DNA of 64,000 bases from an archaeon (GCA_024256265.1 JACGUK010000003.1:85261-149260), one strand, 5' to 3'. Positions 24,791 through 34,088 are shown, numbered from the stretch's first letter. Numbers and translations are program-made. Notes: generated by a model not told the origin, from the sequence alone.

Positions 24791-25816
24791 TCAACTTCTT
24801 GATCCAAACCTCTTAGCTGTTTCAACCATAGCTCTTATGTTAGCGATTGGAGTTGAAGGGACGAAACCACAACTCGGTTCAACTATATCAACGCCAGCTT
24901 CAATAGCCTTCTTTACTTCAGCTTTGATTTCATCAGGTAAGCCGAATAATAATGTGAGTTTTGAGCTTACATTGCCTAAAATCTTTACATCGCCTACAAG
25001 AGGTTTGATCTTAGCAACATCCACATTCTCTTCAACACTTATCCCATTATAGCCACACTCTGCCATATCGGAGATTATGGGCTCAGTTTTTCCACATATA
25101 TGTAAAAGCTTTATACCTCCTAGATTATCAGCCACTTTAGTTAATGCAGGCATAGCAAACTGCTTGAATGTATCAGGTTTTATTTGATCAGGAGAGGCAA
25201 CAGGATCGCTTACTTGTACTATATCAGAACCAGCTCTATACTGGGCTTTACCATATTCTATAATGAAATCTGTTGCAAAATCAACAAACGGTCTTACATA
25301 GTCACGCTCTTTTATAGTCCACATCAAGAGCTTCTCTGTACCAACTAGCAAGCTGGCAAGAGTTAGAGGCCCCATAATAAGACTTGATATTGGTAAAAAG
25401 TCACCAACTCTCTCCCTAACTATCCTTATAGCCTTTAATACAACTGGGATTCTGCCCAATTCAAGTATGTTATCAGGCATCTTAAGTTCTTCAGGATTTT
25501 TATAAGGCTGATCTATAATCCAAGGAATCGATTCAATTCCTCCAAACTTCACTTTACATCCTAGAGCTTCAGCCTCTACCACAAAATCGAAGGGGATTCT
25601 TACACATTCAATTTTTCCTAATTCATAACTCGCTATAGCTAATCTAGCCATCTTTTCAGGATCTTTATGAGCCTCCGGCCAGAAGACTCTTGTAACATGC
25701 TGCATCTCAGTTGTTACTGTTGCTCCACAACCTGCGAGGGATGTAACTGGTAATCTATCCAATTTTCCTCCCATCAATGCTACAAATACTCTCGTCTTAG
25801 GACTGAACTTTTTCAT
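24791..25816 (-). CDS. Uroporphyrinogen-decarboxylase/MtaA-family methyltransferase B
   Basis: This 341-residue URO-D/MtaA-type protein carries the full zinc motif: LLHICGKTEPI (HxC) in the second half, and EPSCGFVPSTPIANIRAMV near the end. Other family marks are FVALMGGKLDRLPVTSLAG at the N-terminus and YRAGSDIVQVSDPVASPDQIKP. The intact HxC...C site fits transfer of a methyl group between a cobamide and a thiol (coenzyme M-like) or demethylation of a methyl donor. It is the likeliest of the three to be a true MtaA-like enzyme. It converges with the corrinoid protein gene. Confidence 0.85.
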   Translation of the reverse strand: MKKFSPKTRVFVALMGGKLDRLPVTSLAGCGATVTTEMQHVTRVFWPEAHKDPEKMARLAIASYELGKIECVRIPFDFVVEAEALGCKVKFGGIESIPWIIDQPYKNPEELKMPDNILELGRIPVVLKAIRIVRERVGDFLPISSLIMGPLTLASLLVGTEKLLMWTIKERDYVRPFVDFATDFIIEYGKAQYRAGSDIVQVSDPVASPDQIKPDTFKQFAMPALTKVADNLGGIKLLHICGKTEPIISDMAECGYNGISVEENVDVAKIKPLVGDVKILGNVSSKLTLLFGLPDEIKAEVKKAIEAGVDIVEPSCGFVPSTPIANIRAMVETAKRFGSRS

Positions 25817-26001
25817 CTTTACACACTTGCTATGGGGCTTAATGACAATTCTTTATAAATTATGCCACTTTAATGAGATTCATCTAAAGCAGATTAGAAT
25901 CTTATGAATAATTCTGGATTGATTAATCCTCTCAAATATGGTAAGATCGTAATGACTGGAAAAGGTTTTTAAAACCTCGGTTTTAATAAAAGGGGTGATT
26001 A

Positions 26002-27111
26002 ATGATGACATACAAAACTGTACCTCAGGATAAGATGACACCTTATGAAAGGATAATGGCCGTCCTTGCAGGAAAAAAGGAAACAATCGATCGGCTTCCA
26101 GCCTTTAGTTGCATTACTACTTACACGATACATGGTATGGAAATCTTTGATGCATATTGGCCGGAAGCTCACAAAAATCCAGAAAAGATGGCTAAGTTGG
26201 GCGCAGCTCTTCATGAGCTTACTGGCTTAGAAAACGTCGAGGTACCATTTGAACTAACCCTCGAGGCCGAGGCACTTGGAATTGAACTAGAATTCTTTGA
26301 GGGCAAGATAAAGTGGCCTTCAGTCAGAGGGTATTGGGTTAAGAAGGTAGAAGACCTTAAGATCCCAGAAAGACCAGAGGAGATGAGAGAAAGGGGAAGG
26401 GTTCCTGTTGTCTGTGAAGCAATTAAAATTCTAAAGAAAAGATACGGGGAGAAAGTTCCAGTACTTGCCAATATAGACTTCCCATACCAGGCTATTGGTG
26501 GTTATATAGTTGATACTTCCACATGGTACAAATACATGAGGAGCGAACCTGAACAAGCTCATAGATTTATGAGTGTGCTTACGCCACTCTTCACTGAGGT
26601 TGCTATTGCATACTTGGAGGCAGGTGCAGATGTGGTCACCTATAGAGAGGAGGCCTCTTCACTCGCTAATATTCACCCAAAGACTTTCCGTGAATTTGTT
26701 ATGCCTTATCTTAAGGATTCGATAGCTCATGCAAAAAAGTATGGCCGTGTAATTCTTCATTGTTGTGGTGAGTTGTGGTCACCAAGTGTTGAGAATGTGA
26801 GTGGACTTATCGAATGTGACCCTGATGCCATCACGGTCGAGGAAGCTACACCAATGATTAGAGTAAGGGAAATCGCCAATAAGCTAAAAGGTCCATGGTA
26901 CCCAGTAGGTGGGAATTTGAGTGCTTTCGAGGTCTTGTTCAAGGGACCTATTGAAAAAATAAGGGATAGAATCAAGAAAGTCATAGAAGACGGTGTTGAT
27001 ATGCCTATGGCTGGCTGTGACATCTGGATGGAGACCCCTAGTGAACATATGAAAGCATTCGTAGATGCCGTAATCGAATTTGGAACTCCGCCGCCGTGGC
27101 AGAGGGGCTGA
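26002..27111 (+). CDS. Uroporphyrinogen-decarboxylase/MtaA-family methyltransferase C
   Basis: This 369-residue protein is a third paralogue, closer to A than to B by eye: MAVLAGKKETIDRLPAFS, WPEAHKNPEKMAKLGAALHELTGLENVEVPFELTLEAEALG, EAGADVVTYREEASSLANIHPKTF, and MAGCDIWMETPSEHMKAFVDAVIEFG. The zinc motif is VILHCCGEL with a distant Cys in AGCD. The codon choice, with many ATC and GTC, is slightly different from the first two. It begins an apparent operon with the 78-residue protein (26-base gap). It may be the substrate-specific demethylase of the system, as in MtvB-type O-demethylases. Confidence 0.85.
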   Translation: MMTYKTVPQDKMTPYERIMAVLAGKKETIDRLPAFSCITTYTIHGMEIFDAYWPEAHKNPEKMAKLGAALHELTGLENVEVPFELTLEAEALGIELEFFEGKIKWPSVRGYWVKKVEDLKIPERPEEMRERGRVPVVCEAIKILKKRYGEKVPVLANIDFPYQAIGGYIVDTSTWYKYMRSEPEQAHRFMSVLTPLFTEVAIAYLEAGADVVTYREEASSLANIHPKTFREFVMPYLKDSIAHAKKYGRVILHCCGELWSPSVENVSGLIECDPDAITVEEATPMIRVREIANKLKGPWYPVGGNLSAFEVLFKGPIEKIRDRIKKVIEDGVDMPMAGCDIWMETPSEHMKAFVDAVIEFGTPPPWQRG

Positions 27112-27137
27112 GCAAAGTTTAAGGTAGGTGTCTTAAA

Positions 27138-27374
27138 ATGGGCTATCCATTACAGATGAAGGAGTATAAGATTCAAAGTAAGATAGGAGATAGCTTAAAA
27201 GTTAGAATCGAAAAAGTAGGCGTAGGAGAGAGAGCAGACATTCTCTATAGAATAATTCGTGGCGAAGATAGACGAAACATAGATCCAGATAAAGTTGTCC
27301 TCTATAAAGAGGAGTTAGAGAAGCTCATCGAGTTTCTGAAAGAGGATTTCCTCAAAAAGGAGTTCCCAGAATAA
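27138..27374 (+). CDS. Small hypothetical protein in methyltransferase cluster
   Basis: This 78-residue charged protein has a beta-rich start (YKIQSKIGDSLKVRIEKVG), a middle RADILYRIIRGEDRRNIDPDKVVLYKEELEKLIEFLKEDF, and a helical C-terminus. No family is recognised. It starts 26 bases after methyltransferase C, so it is probably co-transcribed, and lies before the corrinoid activator. A role in the methyl-transfer complex is a guess from position only. Confidence 0.6.
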   Translation: MGYPLQMKEYKIQSKIGDSLKVRIEKVGVGERADILYRIIRGEDRRNIDPDKVVLYKEELEKLIEFLKEDFLKKEFPE

Positions 27375-27454
27375 GGCTAGCCATACAACATCTCTCTAAT
27401 GAGAAGATAAGAAAAACCATCAAAAGAGTCATTGATGAAAGTACACTGATGTAG
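27371..27454 (+). pseudogene. Possible decayed URO-D-family fragment
   Basis: Beginning at the stop of the 78-residue gene, an open stretch reads LSNEKIRKTIKRVIDESTLM before a TAG. It resembles the segment GPIEKIRDRIKKVIEDGVDM of methyltransferase C. No start codon or remaining domain is found. It may be the remnant of another paralogue or a chance match; the remainder of the 260-base gap up to the activator gene holds only A/T-rich promoter-like DNA. Confidence 0.3.
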
Positions 27455-27643
27455 TTTGCCTGAATGTGATTACTTGCTCGTAGATGATAACACTAAAGTA
27501 TTTTATTTTTGATTAAGTGTAATCGTTATCTTAGTATATTTATTAGATGATTTGCCCATAATTTATGAACTATATTTTAAGAATCTTATAGAGAGTTAGC
27601 GAAACCTTTATTTAATATATCTGTTTAGGGCTTTTTGATCGCA

Positions 27644-29599
27644 ATGTCTTCAAATCCAGAGAAATTTGAAGTAATCTTTCTCCCTCATGGAAGGCGAGAT
27701 TTCTTTTCATCCGGCATTACTGCGATGGACGCGGCTAAGGAATTGGCTGTAGACATATCTTCAGTCTGTGGAGGAAAGGGAACATGTGGTAAATGTAAAG
27801 TTAGAATCGATGAAGGGATAGAGTCGCTAGGACCTTTAAAGCCTGCTGAGTCAAAACATCTTACAAAAGACTTGATCGATGAAGGCTATAGATTAGCATG
27901 CTTAGTAAAGGTTAGGGCACCTTTAAAAATCTACGTTCCTGAAATAAGCAGAGTAGGAAAGCAAAGATTACAAACTGAGGGACTTGAGGTACCTGTAACA
28001 CCAAATCCATTGGTCAGAAAATACTTCGTGAAGATGCCAATACCTACATTGCATGATGTAAGATCTGATGAGGATAGACTTCTAGACACATTAAAGGAGC
28101 AGCATAACATTGACCCCAATAAATTGATAATCGATTACGAGATAGCGAACGATTTCCCTAAAATAATAAGAGCGGCAAACTGGGAAGTAACAACTGTAGC
28201 ATGGAACAATCGTATCATAGCTATTGAGCCTGGGAACACTTCTGATAGATGCTTTGGATTCGCTGTTGACATAGGTAGTACGAAGCTGGCTGGCTTTTTG
28301 ATGGACTTGAATGCAGGTAAGGTTGTATCACTTGCTGCGAGAATGAACCCTCAAATTCCAATGGGTGAGGACATTCTATCAAGGATAACTTTCGCCATGA
28401 TGCATGGTTTAGAGGGCCAGGATAAGCTTCAAAAAGCAGTTGTAGGGGGAATCAATGAAATGATTGAAGAGTGCTGTCAAAAGGCTAACGTGAAGACTGA
28501 AGAAATCTATGATCTTACCTTTGTAGGCAATACAGCTATGCAGATGTTCTTTCTCAAATTATGGCCTCAATACACAGCTTTCTCTCCATATCCTCCTGTG
28601 TTGAGGCGTGGAGTTGATGTCCCTTCAACAAAGATAGGTCTAAAGTCCTATAGAAATGCAAATGTTCACTACCTTCCTGTTATAGGCGGATTCGTTGGGG
28701 CTGACAGCGTGGCAGATATTATGGCTGTAGAGATATTCAAATCAGATAAAATCATAATGGATATAGATATAGGCACGAACACGGAGATAGCTATAGGTAA
28801 CAAAGACTTAGTTATGATGGACTCATGCGCATCTGGCCCAGCCTTTGAAGGTATGGAGATCAAGTTCGGTATGAGGGCTGCAACAGGTGCTATTGAGAAG
28901 ATAACCATCGACCCATCTAGCTTAGAACTCAACTCTAGGACTATAGGAGATGCGCCAGCAGTCGGAATATGTGGTTCAGGGTTAGTCGATATTCCAGCTG
29001 AGCTTCTAAAATCAGGATTAATAGATATTAGAGGAAGATTCGTCGAGAGGATGGCAAAAGAGACTGATAGGCTGAGAAAAGGACCCACTGGACTGTGGGA
29101 GTATGTAGTAGCTTGGAAAGAAGAAACTGCTGCTGGTGTTGATGTAGTTTTCACACATGCAGACTTAAGAGAGTTGCAGAAAGCAAAGGCAGCCATGCAC
29201 TGTGGTTCAGAGCTCATGATGAGAGCTATGGGCTACACCGAGAAGGATATATCTGATCTGTATGTAGCTGGTGCCTTTGGAAACTACATAGATCCTGAGA
29301 ATGCTAGAACAATAGGTATGTACCCTGAGTTTCCTACTGAACATATTCACTTCGTCGGCAATACTGCAGGAACAGGTTCAAGAATGTGCTTGATCTCAAA
29401 AGAGATGAGAGATTATGCTGGAGAGATAGCGACAAAAGTAAAGTACTATGAGTTAGCTGTCGAAAAGGACTTCCAGAATGAATATATTAGGGCAACTTAT
29501 CTTCCATACATCGACCTTAACAAGTATCCTATCACAAAAGATCTGCTACTAAGACTTGGTCGCATCGATGAACAAGGAAAATTCATCTACCCAGAATAA
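27644..29599 (+). CDS. RACo-type reductive activator of corrinoid proteins (ferredoxin-ASKHA)
   Basis: This roughly 651-residue protein restores inactive cob(II)amide to cob(I)amide with ATP. The N-terminal [2Fe-2S] ferredoxin domain has cysteines in CGGKGTCGKC plus a later Cys (ACLVK), about residues 42, 48, 51 and 86. A linker precedes a DUF4445/ASKHA ATPase domain with FAVDIGSTKLAGFLMDL, GGFVGADSVADIM, MDIDIGTNTEIAIG and VAGAFGNYID. The frame opens with TTG at 27635, but the ATG at 27644 is preferred. Bacterial-type RACo and methoxydotrophic MtoD share this architecture; the methanogen RamA, with a C-terminal 4Fe-4S domain, does not. It serves the corrinoid proteins at 24 and 59 kb, by inference. 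Confidence 0.92.
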   Translation: MSSNPEKFEVIFLPHGRRDFFSSGITAMDAAKELAVDISSVCGGKGTCGKCKVRIDEGIESLGPLKPAESKHLTKDLIDEGYRLACLVKVRAPLKIYVPEISRVGKQRLQTEGLEVPVTPNPLVRKYFVKMPIPTLHDVRSDEDRLLDTLKEQHNIDPNKLIIDYEIANDFPKIIRAANWEVTTVAWNNRIIAIEPGNTSDRCFGFAVDIGSTKLAGFLMDLNAGKVVSLAARMNPQIPMGEDILSRITFAMMHGLEGQDKLQKAVVGGINEMIEECCQKANVKTEEIYDLTFVGNTAMQMFFLKLWPQYTAFSPYPPVLRRGVDVPSTKIGLKSYRNANVHYLPVIGGFVGADSVADIMAVEIFKSDKIIMDIDIGTNTEIAIGNKDLVMMDSCASGPAFEGMEIKFGMRAATGAIEKITIDPSSLELNSRTIGDAPAVGICGSGLVDIPAELLKSGLIDIRGRFVERMAKETDRLRKGPTGLWEYVVAWKEETAAGVDVVFTHADLRELQKAKAAMHCGSELMMRAMGYTEKDISDLYVAGAFGNYIDPENARTIGMYPEFPTEHIHFVGNTAGTGSRMCLISKEMRDYAGEIATKVKYYELAVEKDFQNEYIRATYLPYIDLNKYPITKDLLLRLGRIDEQGKFIYPE

Positions 29600-29627
29600 A
29601 CAACGAAGATTGTTAATGAATATAATT

Positions 29628-29647
29628 GTACCCTAACCCTAGGGTAC
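29628..29647. terminator. Bidirectional hairpin terminator
   Basis: GTACCCTA and TAGGGTAC form a perfect eight-base-pair stem around a four-base loop (ACCC), followed by a T-rich run on the plus strand. It lies in the 57-base space between the convergent activator gene (stop 29599) and thiDN (stop 29657), so it may end both transcripts. The symmetry could also mark a protein-binding site. Confidence 0.5.
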
Positions 29648-29656
29648 GATATTTTC

Positions 29657-31003
29657 TTATAATTGTAGCTTAGCTATTTTAACAGCCATCTTCACGACTT
29701 CAACAGCATTTTTTCCAAGAAGTGTGATCATAGGCTCCTTTCCCCAATCTCCTTTATGATATATTATATCTGGCACCTTGCCTATCTTTTTTACAGCCTG
29801 CTCAGCACCCCAAATCATGCTCATGCCTTCTATCTCTTTAGTCTCAGGAGGCTCTTTCTTTCTATCATAAAAAGAAACGATCAATCCTTGCTCTTTACAA
29901 GCCTCTATAAGCCTCTCTGAGTACTTTATGTTCATACCGGCTCTTATTGAACTATCATACTTCATAACTGTCAGAACGGTTCTTGCTATATGTGATGATG
30001 CACCAAATTCAGGACATGATGAAGCTTTTGCACTCTTTCCAATTCTAACAATACGGCCTGGTATTGCTGCTACATCTATAATGCTATCTGCTAAAGGTAG
30101 AGCCATGGCAACATTGGTCTGAGATTCAGGGATCAATTCTGAGAATTCTTGATGAGATTCTAATATTGCTACTGCTTCTTTGATATTTTCTATCACTTGA
30201 TACTTCTCAGCCTCATTGTAAAGATGAGCCATAGGATTTACAGGTCCACAACCATGACCTATATTAAATCCAAACCTTATAGCTTTAGTTATAAAATCCT
30301 TAGCATGCTTTACTGCATCGACTATGCTCTTCCCTTTAGCCAGTTCTGCTGCAATGGCTGAGGCAAAGCAACAACCTGCCCCATGAGTTGTCTTAGTGCT
30401 AATCCTATTTTCTTCAAAGATCTTAAAATCACCATCAAAATAAAGAAGATCTAAAGCCTTTTTATCAGAAAAAGCATGACCGCCTTTTATTACTACAGCT
30501 TTGGGTCCAAGCTCAGAGATCTTCTTTGCAGCTTCTTTTGCATCATCCATGGTCTTTATCTTAATTCCTGATATCGTCTCTGCTTCAATAGAGTTGGGCG
30601 TTACTATTGTTGCCAAGGGGAAAAGAAATTTGATCAAAGCACTTTTAGCATCTAATTCAAGAAGAGTTGCTCCACTCTTTGTAGCCATTACAGGGTCTAT
30701 CACTAAAGGGAAATTTTGCTTTCTTATTTCATCAGATACAACTTCTATTATCTCCTTTTTATGGAGCATGCCTGTCTTTACCACATCTATACCAATATCG
30801 CTAACCAAAGCATCTATCTGAGCTTTTATCATGTTTATTGGTAAATCATGAATCTTTTTGAGTTCTATAGTATTTTGTGCAGTTACAGAAGTTATAACTG
30901 TCATACCATAAACGCCTAAAGCTGAGAAGGTCTTCAGATCAGCCTGTATTCCAGCTCCGCCGTCAGGGTCTGAGCCAGCTATGCTTAAAACTCTTGGAAT
31001 CAT
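29657..31003 (-). CDS. thiDN: ThiD-ThiN fusion: HMP-phosphate kinase and thiamine-phosphate synthase
   Basis: This 448-residue bifunctional thiamine biosynthesis enzyme has residues 1 to about 260 as ThiD: VLSIAGSDPDGGAGIQADLKTFSALGVYGMTVITSVTAQN, DPVMATKSGATLL, and THGAGCCFASAIAAELAKG. The last about 180 residues are ThiN, the archaeal thiamine-phosphate synthase, with AIPGRIVRIGKSAKASSCPEFGASSHIARTVL and MIWGAEQAVKKIG. Fusion of these two domains is well known in archaea. It converges with the corrinoid activator; a 233-base gap with no gene separates it from pyrG. Confidence 0.94.
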   Translation of the reverse strand: MIPRVLSIAGSDPDGGAGIQADLKTFSALGVYGMTVITSVTAQNTIELKKIHDLPINMIKAQIDALVSDIGIDVVKTGMLHKKEIIEVVSDEIRKQNFPLVIDPVMATKSGATLLELDAKSALIKFLFPLATIVTPNSIEAETISGIKIKTMDDAKEAAKKISELGPKAVVIKGGHAFSDKKALDLLYFDGDFKIFEENRISTKTTHGAGCCFASAIAAELAKGKSIVDAVKHAKDFITKAIRFGFNIGHGCGPVNPMAHLYNEAEKYQVIENIKEAVAILESHQEFSELIPESQTNVAMALPLADSIIDVAAIPGRIVRIGKSAKASSCPEFGASSHIARTVLTVMKYDSSIRAGMNIKYSERLIEACKEQGLIVSFYDRKKEPPETKEIEGMSMIWGAEQAVKKIGKVPDIIYHKGDWGKEPMITLLGKNAVEVVKMAVKIAKLQL

Positions 31004-31236
31004 TCCACATCAACCGACTGAGAATGCTAGATTATTATTTATAGGACATAGATAAAATGTTTGTATCTTAGTAATTCTGTTATTTGTGGATAATATACCT
31101 CTTCTCTTTAGCCTGCTGTTGCTAAATAGCCTATTAGTATAACAAAATGAGAGTTAATTTAATTGAACTAATGAAGATTTAGTTAAGCTTTAAGTTTTTA
31201 GAAACCTTTATCTTAGAAAACCTAACGTAATAAAAT

Positions 31237-32868
31237 ATGCCAAAATGGATCTTTGTTACTGGAGGCGTGATGTCAGGCTTAGGTAAGGGTATCGTAACTG
31301 CCTCTATAGCAAGACTCCTCACGATGACAGGGTTAAAGGTCTCAGCCGCAAAGATCGATCCATACTTAAATGTGGATGCTGGCACACTAAACCCTATAGC
31401 TCATGGAGAAGTATTCGTCTGTGATGATGGTTCTGAATGTGATATGGATTTAGGGCATTATGAGAGGTTTCTTGATAAGCCCTTAACACATTATCATAAC
31501 ATTACGAGTGGTCAGGTTTACTTACAAGTTATAAAGGATGAAAGGAAGGGAAACTATCTTGGACAATGTGTCCAGATAATTCCTCATCTAACGAATGAAA
31601 TAAAGAGGCGCATAAGGCTCGTTGCTGAAATAGATAATGCTGAATGTGTGGTTATAGAGTGTGGTGGAACTGTTGGCGATATAGAGGGTTTACCTTTCTT
31701 AGAGGCTTTAAGGCAGATGAGGCTTGAGGAAGGGTCTTCCAACACTCTATTCGTTCATGTAACTTTAGTTCCAGCCTTAGATGTTGTCGGTGAGCAGAAG
31801 ACCAAGCCTACTCAGCATAGCGTCCAAGAGTTGAGAAGGATAGGCATTCAGCCTGATATAATCGTAGCCAGAAGTGAGAAGCCTTTAACAAAGGAGGCGA
31901 AGAACAAGATAGCCCTTTTCACCAGCGTAGACTTTAAGAGCGTAATTTCTAACCCTGACGTTGAATCTATATACATCGTGCCCGAGAATCTTGCCTCTGA
32001 AGGAATCGCCTCAACAGTATGTGAGAAGCTTCAGCTGAGCAATAAAGAGATTCATTGGGGAGAATGGAAGAAAGTATCTGAATCTTTCATCAGAAATAAA
32101 GAGGAAGTTCGAATAGCTATGGTCGGCAAATATACAGCACTTACAGACAGTTACGTCAGCATAAATCATGCATTGGCTCATGCAGGGGCTCAGTTAGGCT
32201 TGAAGGTAAAGGTGAGATGGATTGAGGCTGAAGATTTTGAGAATCAAGGAGAGTCTTTTGAAGAATTAGAAAAGTATCATGGTGTACTTGTACCAGGAGG
32301 TTTTGGAAAAAGAGGAAGTGAGGGGAAGATAATTGTGGCAAACTATTGTAGAGAGAAAGGAATACCTTATCTAGGCTTATGCTTTGGCTTTCAATTGGCT
32401 TTAGTATCCTTTGCAAGGCATGCTTGTGGTTTAGAAAATGCCAACTCAACAGAGCTCGATCCTAATACTCCTCATCCTGTTATAGACCTATTGCCCGAGC
32501 AGAGAGATATAAAGGACTTAGGAGCTACAATGAGGTTAGGCGGTCATGAAATAAACTTGGTTGAAGGGACTCTTGCTTTTAGATTGTATCAAAGAAAGGT
32601 CATAAGAGAAAGGCATAGGCACAGATATGAATTTAATCAGAACTATAAGGAGACCTTTGAGAGAAATGGGATGGTATTCTCAGGGTTTAGTGATGAAGGC
32701 AAAAGAGTTGAAATAATGGAGATTCAAAATCATCCCTTCTATCTAGCCACTCAGTACCATGCTGAGTTCATCAGCAGACCTGGCAAGGCAGAGCCTGTAT
32801 TCTTAGGATTATTGGAAGCATCTCTGAAAAGGAAGTATGCTATTCATCCTATGGTTGCTCATGCTTAA
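31237..32868 (+). CDS. pyrG: CTP synthase
   Basis: This 543-residue enzyme aminates UTP to CTP using glutamine. The N-terminal synthase domain shows IFVTGGVMSGLGKGIVTASIARLL, KIDPYLNVDAGTLNPIAHGEVFVCDDGSECDMDLGHYERFL and ECGGTVGDIEGLPFLEA. The C-terminal class I glutaminase has LVPGGFGKRG, the nucleophile region LGLCFGFQLALV, and a His-Glu dyad in QYHAEFISRP. Length and motif order are typical. It converges with the AbrB-PhoU gene 17 bases downstream. Confidence 0.97.
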   Translation: MPKWIFVTGGVMSGLGKGIVTASIARLLTMTGLKVSAAKIDPYLNVDAGTLNPIAHGEVFVCDDGSECDMDLGHYERFLDKPLTHYHNITSGQVYLQVIKDERKGNYLGQCVQIIPHLTNEIKRRIRLVAEIDNAECVVIECGGTVGDIEGLPFLEALRQMRLEEGSSNTLFVHVTLVPALDVVGEQKTKPTQHSVQELRRIGIQPDIIVARSEKPLTKEAKNKIALFTSVDFKSVISNPDVESIYIVPENLASEGIASTVCEKLQLSNKEIHWGEWKKVSESFIRNKEEVRIAMVGKYTALTDSYVSINHALAHAGAQLGLKVKVRWIEAEDFENQGESFEELEKYHGVLVPGGFGKRGSEGKIIVANYCREKGIPYLGLCFGFQLALVSFARHACGLENANSTELDPNTPHPVIDLLPEQRDIKDLGATMRLGGHEINLVEGTLAFRLYQRKVIRERHRHRYEFNQNYKETFERNGMVFSGFSDEGKRVEIMEIQNHPFYLATQYHAEFISRPGKAEPVFLGLLEASLKRKYAIHPMVAHA

Positions 32869-32885
32869 TTTTAACATATTGATAG

Positions 32886-33887
32886 TTAACGCACGATGGG
32901 GTACATAGTTACAGCAAGATCGGCTATATCAACATGGCAACGACCTATTTTGCTTATTGATGCAAATATAGATGAAAGTCCCGTGAAAACTTCTAGAGGC
33001 TGATTAGGGATCGATTTTTCATACTCACTCAGTTTTAGCGATAGAGTAGCAAAGAGTTTTACCACTTGCCTAGCATCCTTCACGTCTTTCATCAAAAAAG
33101 CCTTTACTGAAAAGTCTTGCATCTTCTCTAAAATCTCTCCAGACTCTTTAAGCATAATCTTGAGATTATCATTTAAATGGAATTTGGGCAATCCCAACAC
33201 AGTCTTTGCCATCTCAACAGAAGCATCCCCAATTGTCTCTAGCAGACTTGACGCAACACGGTAATCCAAGCAATCTATCTGGTTCAATTCAAGCTTATTT
33301 AACAGCCTAGAGTCCAAAAGTGCACTTCTGATAAGCCTCACTAGAAGAAAGTGAAGTCTATCGACTTCATCATCCCTCTCAGCTACGACTTTGACAAAAC
33401 GTTCATCACTCTCTATCAAGGAAGTTATAGCATCCTTATGCATACCTCTTGATATCATATGCATTCTACGAAGGATCTTCTCTGGGGTAAGAGTTGTTGG
33501 CTCAAGTAAGAATTGAGTGATCATCGATCGTGCATCCTCCTCAACTATCTCAAGACCTATTAACTGTCTTACAGCTTTCTTAATCTTTTCTCTATCCTCA
33601 TAGGTTATCCTTTCTTTACCCTGAATTTTGATTAAATCATAGCCTAAAAGATAATTGCCTGTGATCTCGTTTATCAAGTATTCTATGTACTCTGCTGGAT
33701 ATTGTATAGTAATCTCACGTATCGGTTTCTCCTCCTTCTGAAAAGGGTATATGATAAGAAATCCATCCTTTCTTGCTTCAACTGTAAGGATGCTACCTCT
33801 TTTCACCATGTTCTGCTTTACCCATTCTTTTGGTAGGGATATAAGAAGGGTCCCACCACCCATCTCTTGAACCTTACGTACTTCCAT
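32886..33887 (-). CDS. AbrB-PhoU family phosphate-type regulator
   Basis: This 333-residue protein has an N-terminal SpoVT/AbrB swapped-hairpin DNA-binding domain (KVQEMGGGTLLISLPKEWVKQNMVKRGSILTVEARKDGFLIIYP, about residues 4-48) followed by two PhoU-like helical repeats, including RVASSLLETIGDASVEMAKTVL and LSLKLSEYEKS. Such archaeal proteins are linked to phosphate uptake control, but no pst genes are nearby. A second PhoU/DUF47-type protein is encoded at 52.5 kb. It converges with pyrG and is divergent from pantoate kinase. Confidence 0.87.
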   Translation of the reverse strand: MEVRKVQEMGGGTLLISLPKEWVKQNMVKRGSILTVEARKDGFLIIYPFQKEEKPIREITIQYPAEYIEYLINEITGNYLLGYDLIKIQGKERITYEDREKIKKAVRQLIGLEIVEEDARSMITQFLLEPTTLTPEKILRRMHMISRGMHKDAITSLIESDERFVKVVAERDDEVDRLHFLLVRLIRSALLDSRLLNKLELNQIDCLDYRVASSLLETIGDASVEMAKTVLGLPKFHLNDNLKIMLKESGEILEKMQDFSVKAFLMKDVKDARQVVKLFATLSLKLSEYEKSIPNQPLEVFTGLSSIFASISKIGRCHVDIADLAVTMYPIVR

Positions 33888-34053
33888 GCTTACACCAGCT
33901 TACTATAATGCTCTATATAGATAAACATTTTAAGCTTATATGCTATATTAATACTCGTTTCTCCCATTTAATCGAAATTCACCTAAGATTTAGGCTCAAT
34001 TAGATCAGCTAAATAAATAGAAGTCTAGAGGGATTTATTCTATCTATAGATTA

Positions 34054-34088
34054 ATTTAATAAAAAGGATTAATTCTTATCAGGCTATG
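34054..34088 (+). promoter_or_regulatory. Promoter of the coenzyme A operon
   Basis: An AATTTAATAAAAA element at about 34053-34065 lies roughly 28 bases before the pantoate kinase ATG (34086), which sits in AGGCTATG. No Shine-Dalgarno precedes the ATG, so a leaderless transcript for this five-gene operon is likely. Confidence 0.45.

Noticed and set aside
27426..27475. Possible C/D box RNA (TTGATGA ... CTGA)
   Set aside because: The boxes overlap and the guide space of about seven bases is too short for a functional guide RNA. No complementary rRNA segment could be tested.
28669..29217. 182-residue minus-strand frame inside the corrinoid activator gene
   Set aside because: Ser/Pro-rich shadow of the ASKHA domain; the plus-strand frame carries all conserved motifs.
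32156..32449. 97-residue minus-strand frame inside pyrG
   Set aside because: It lies wholly within a gene with full-length family motifs on the other strand; composition is typical of a shadow frame.
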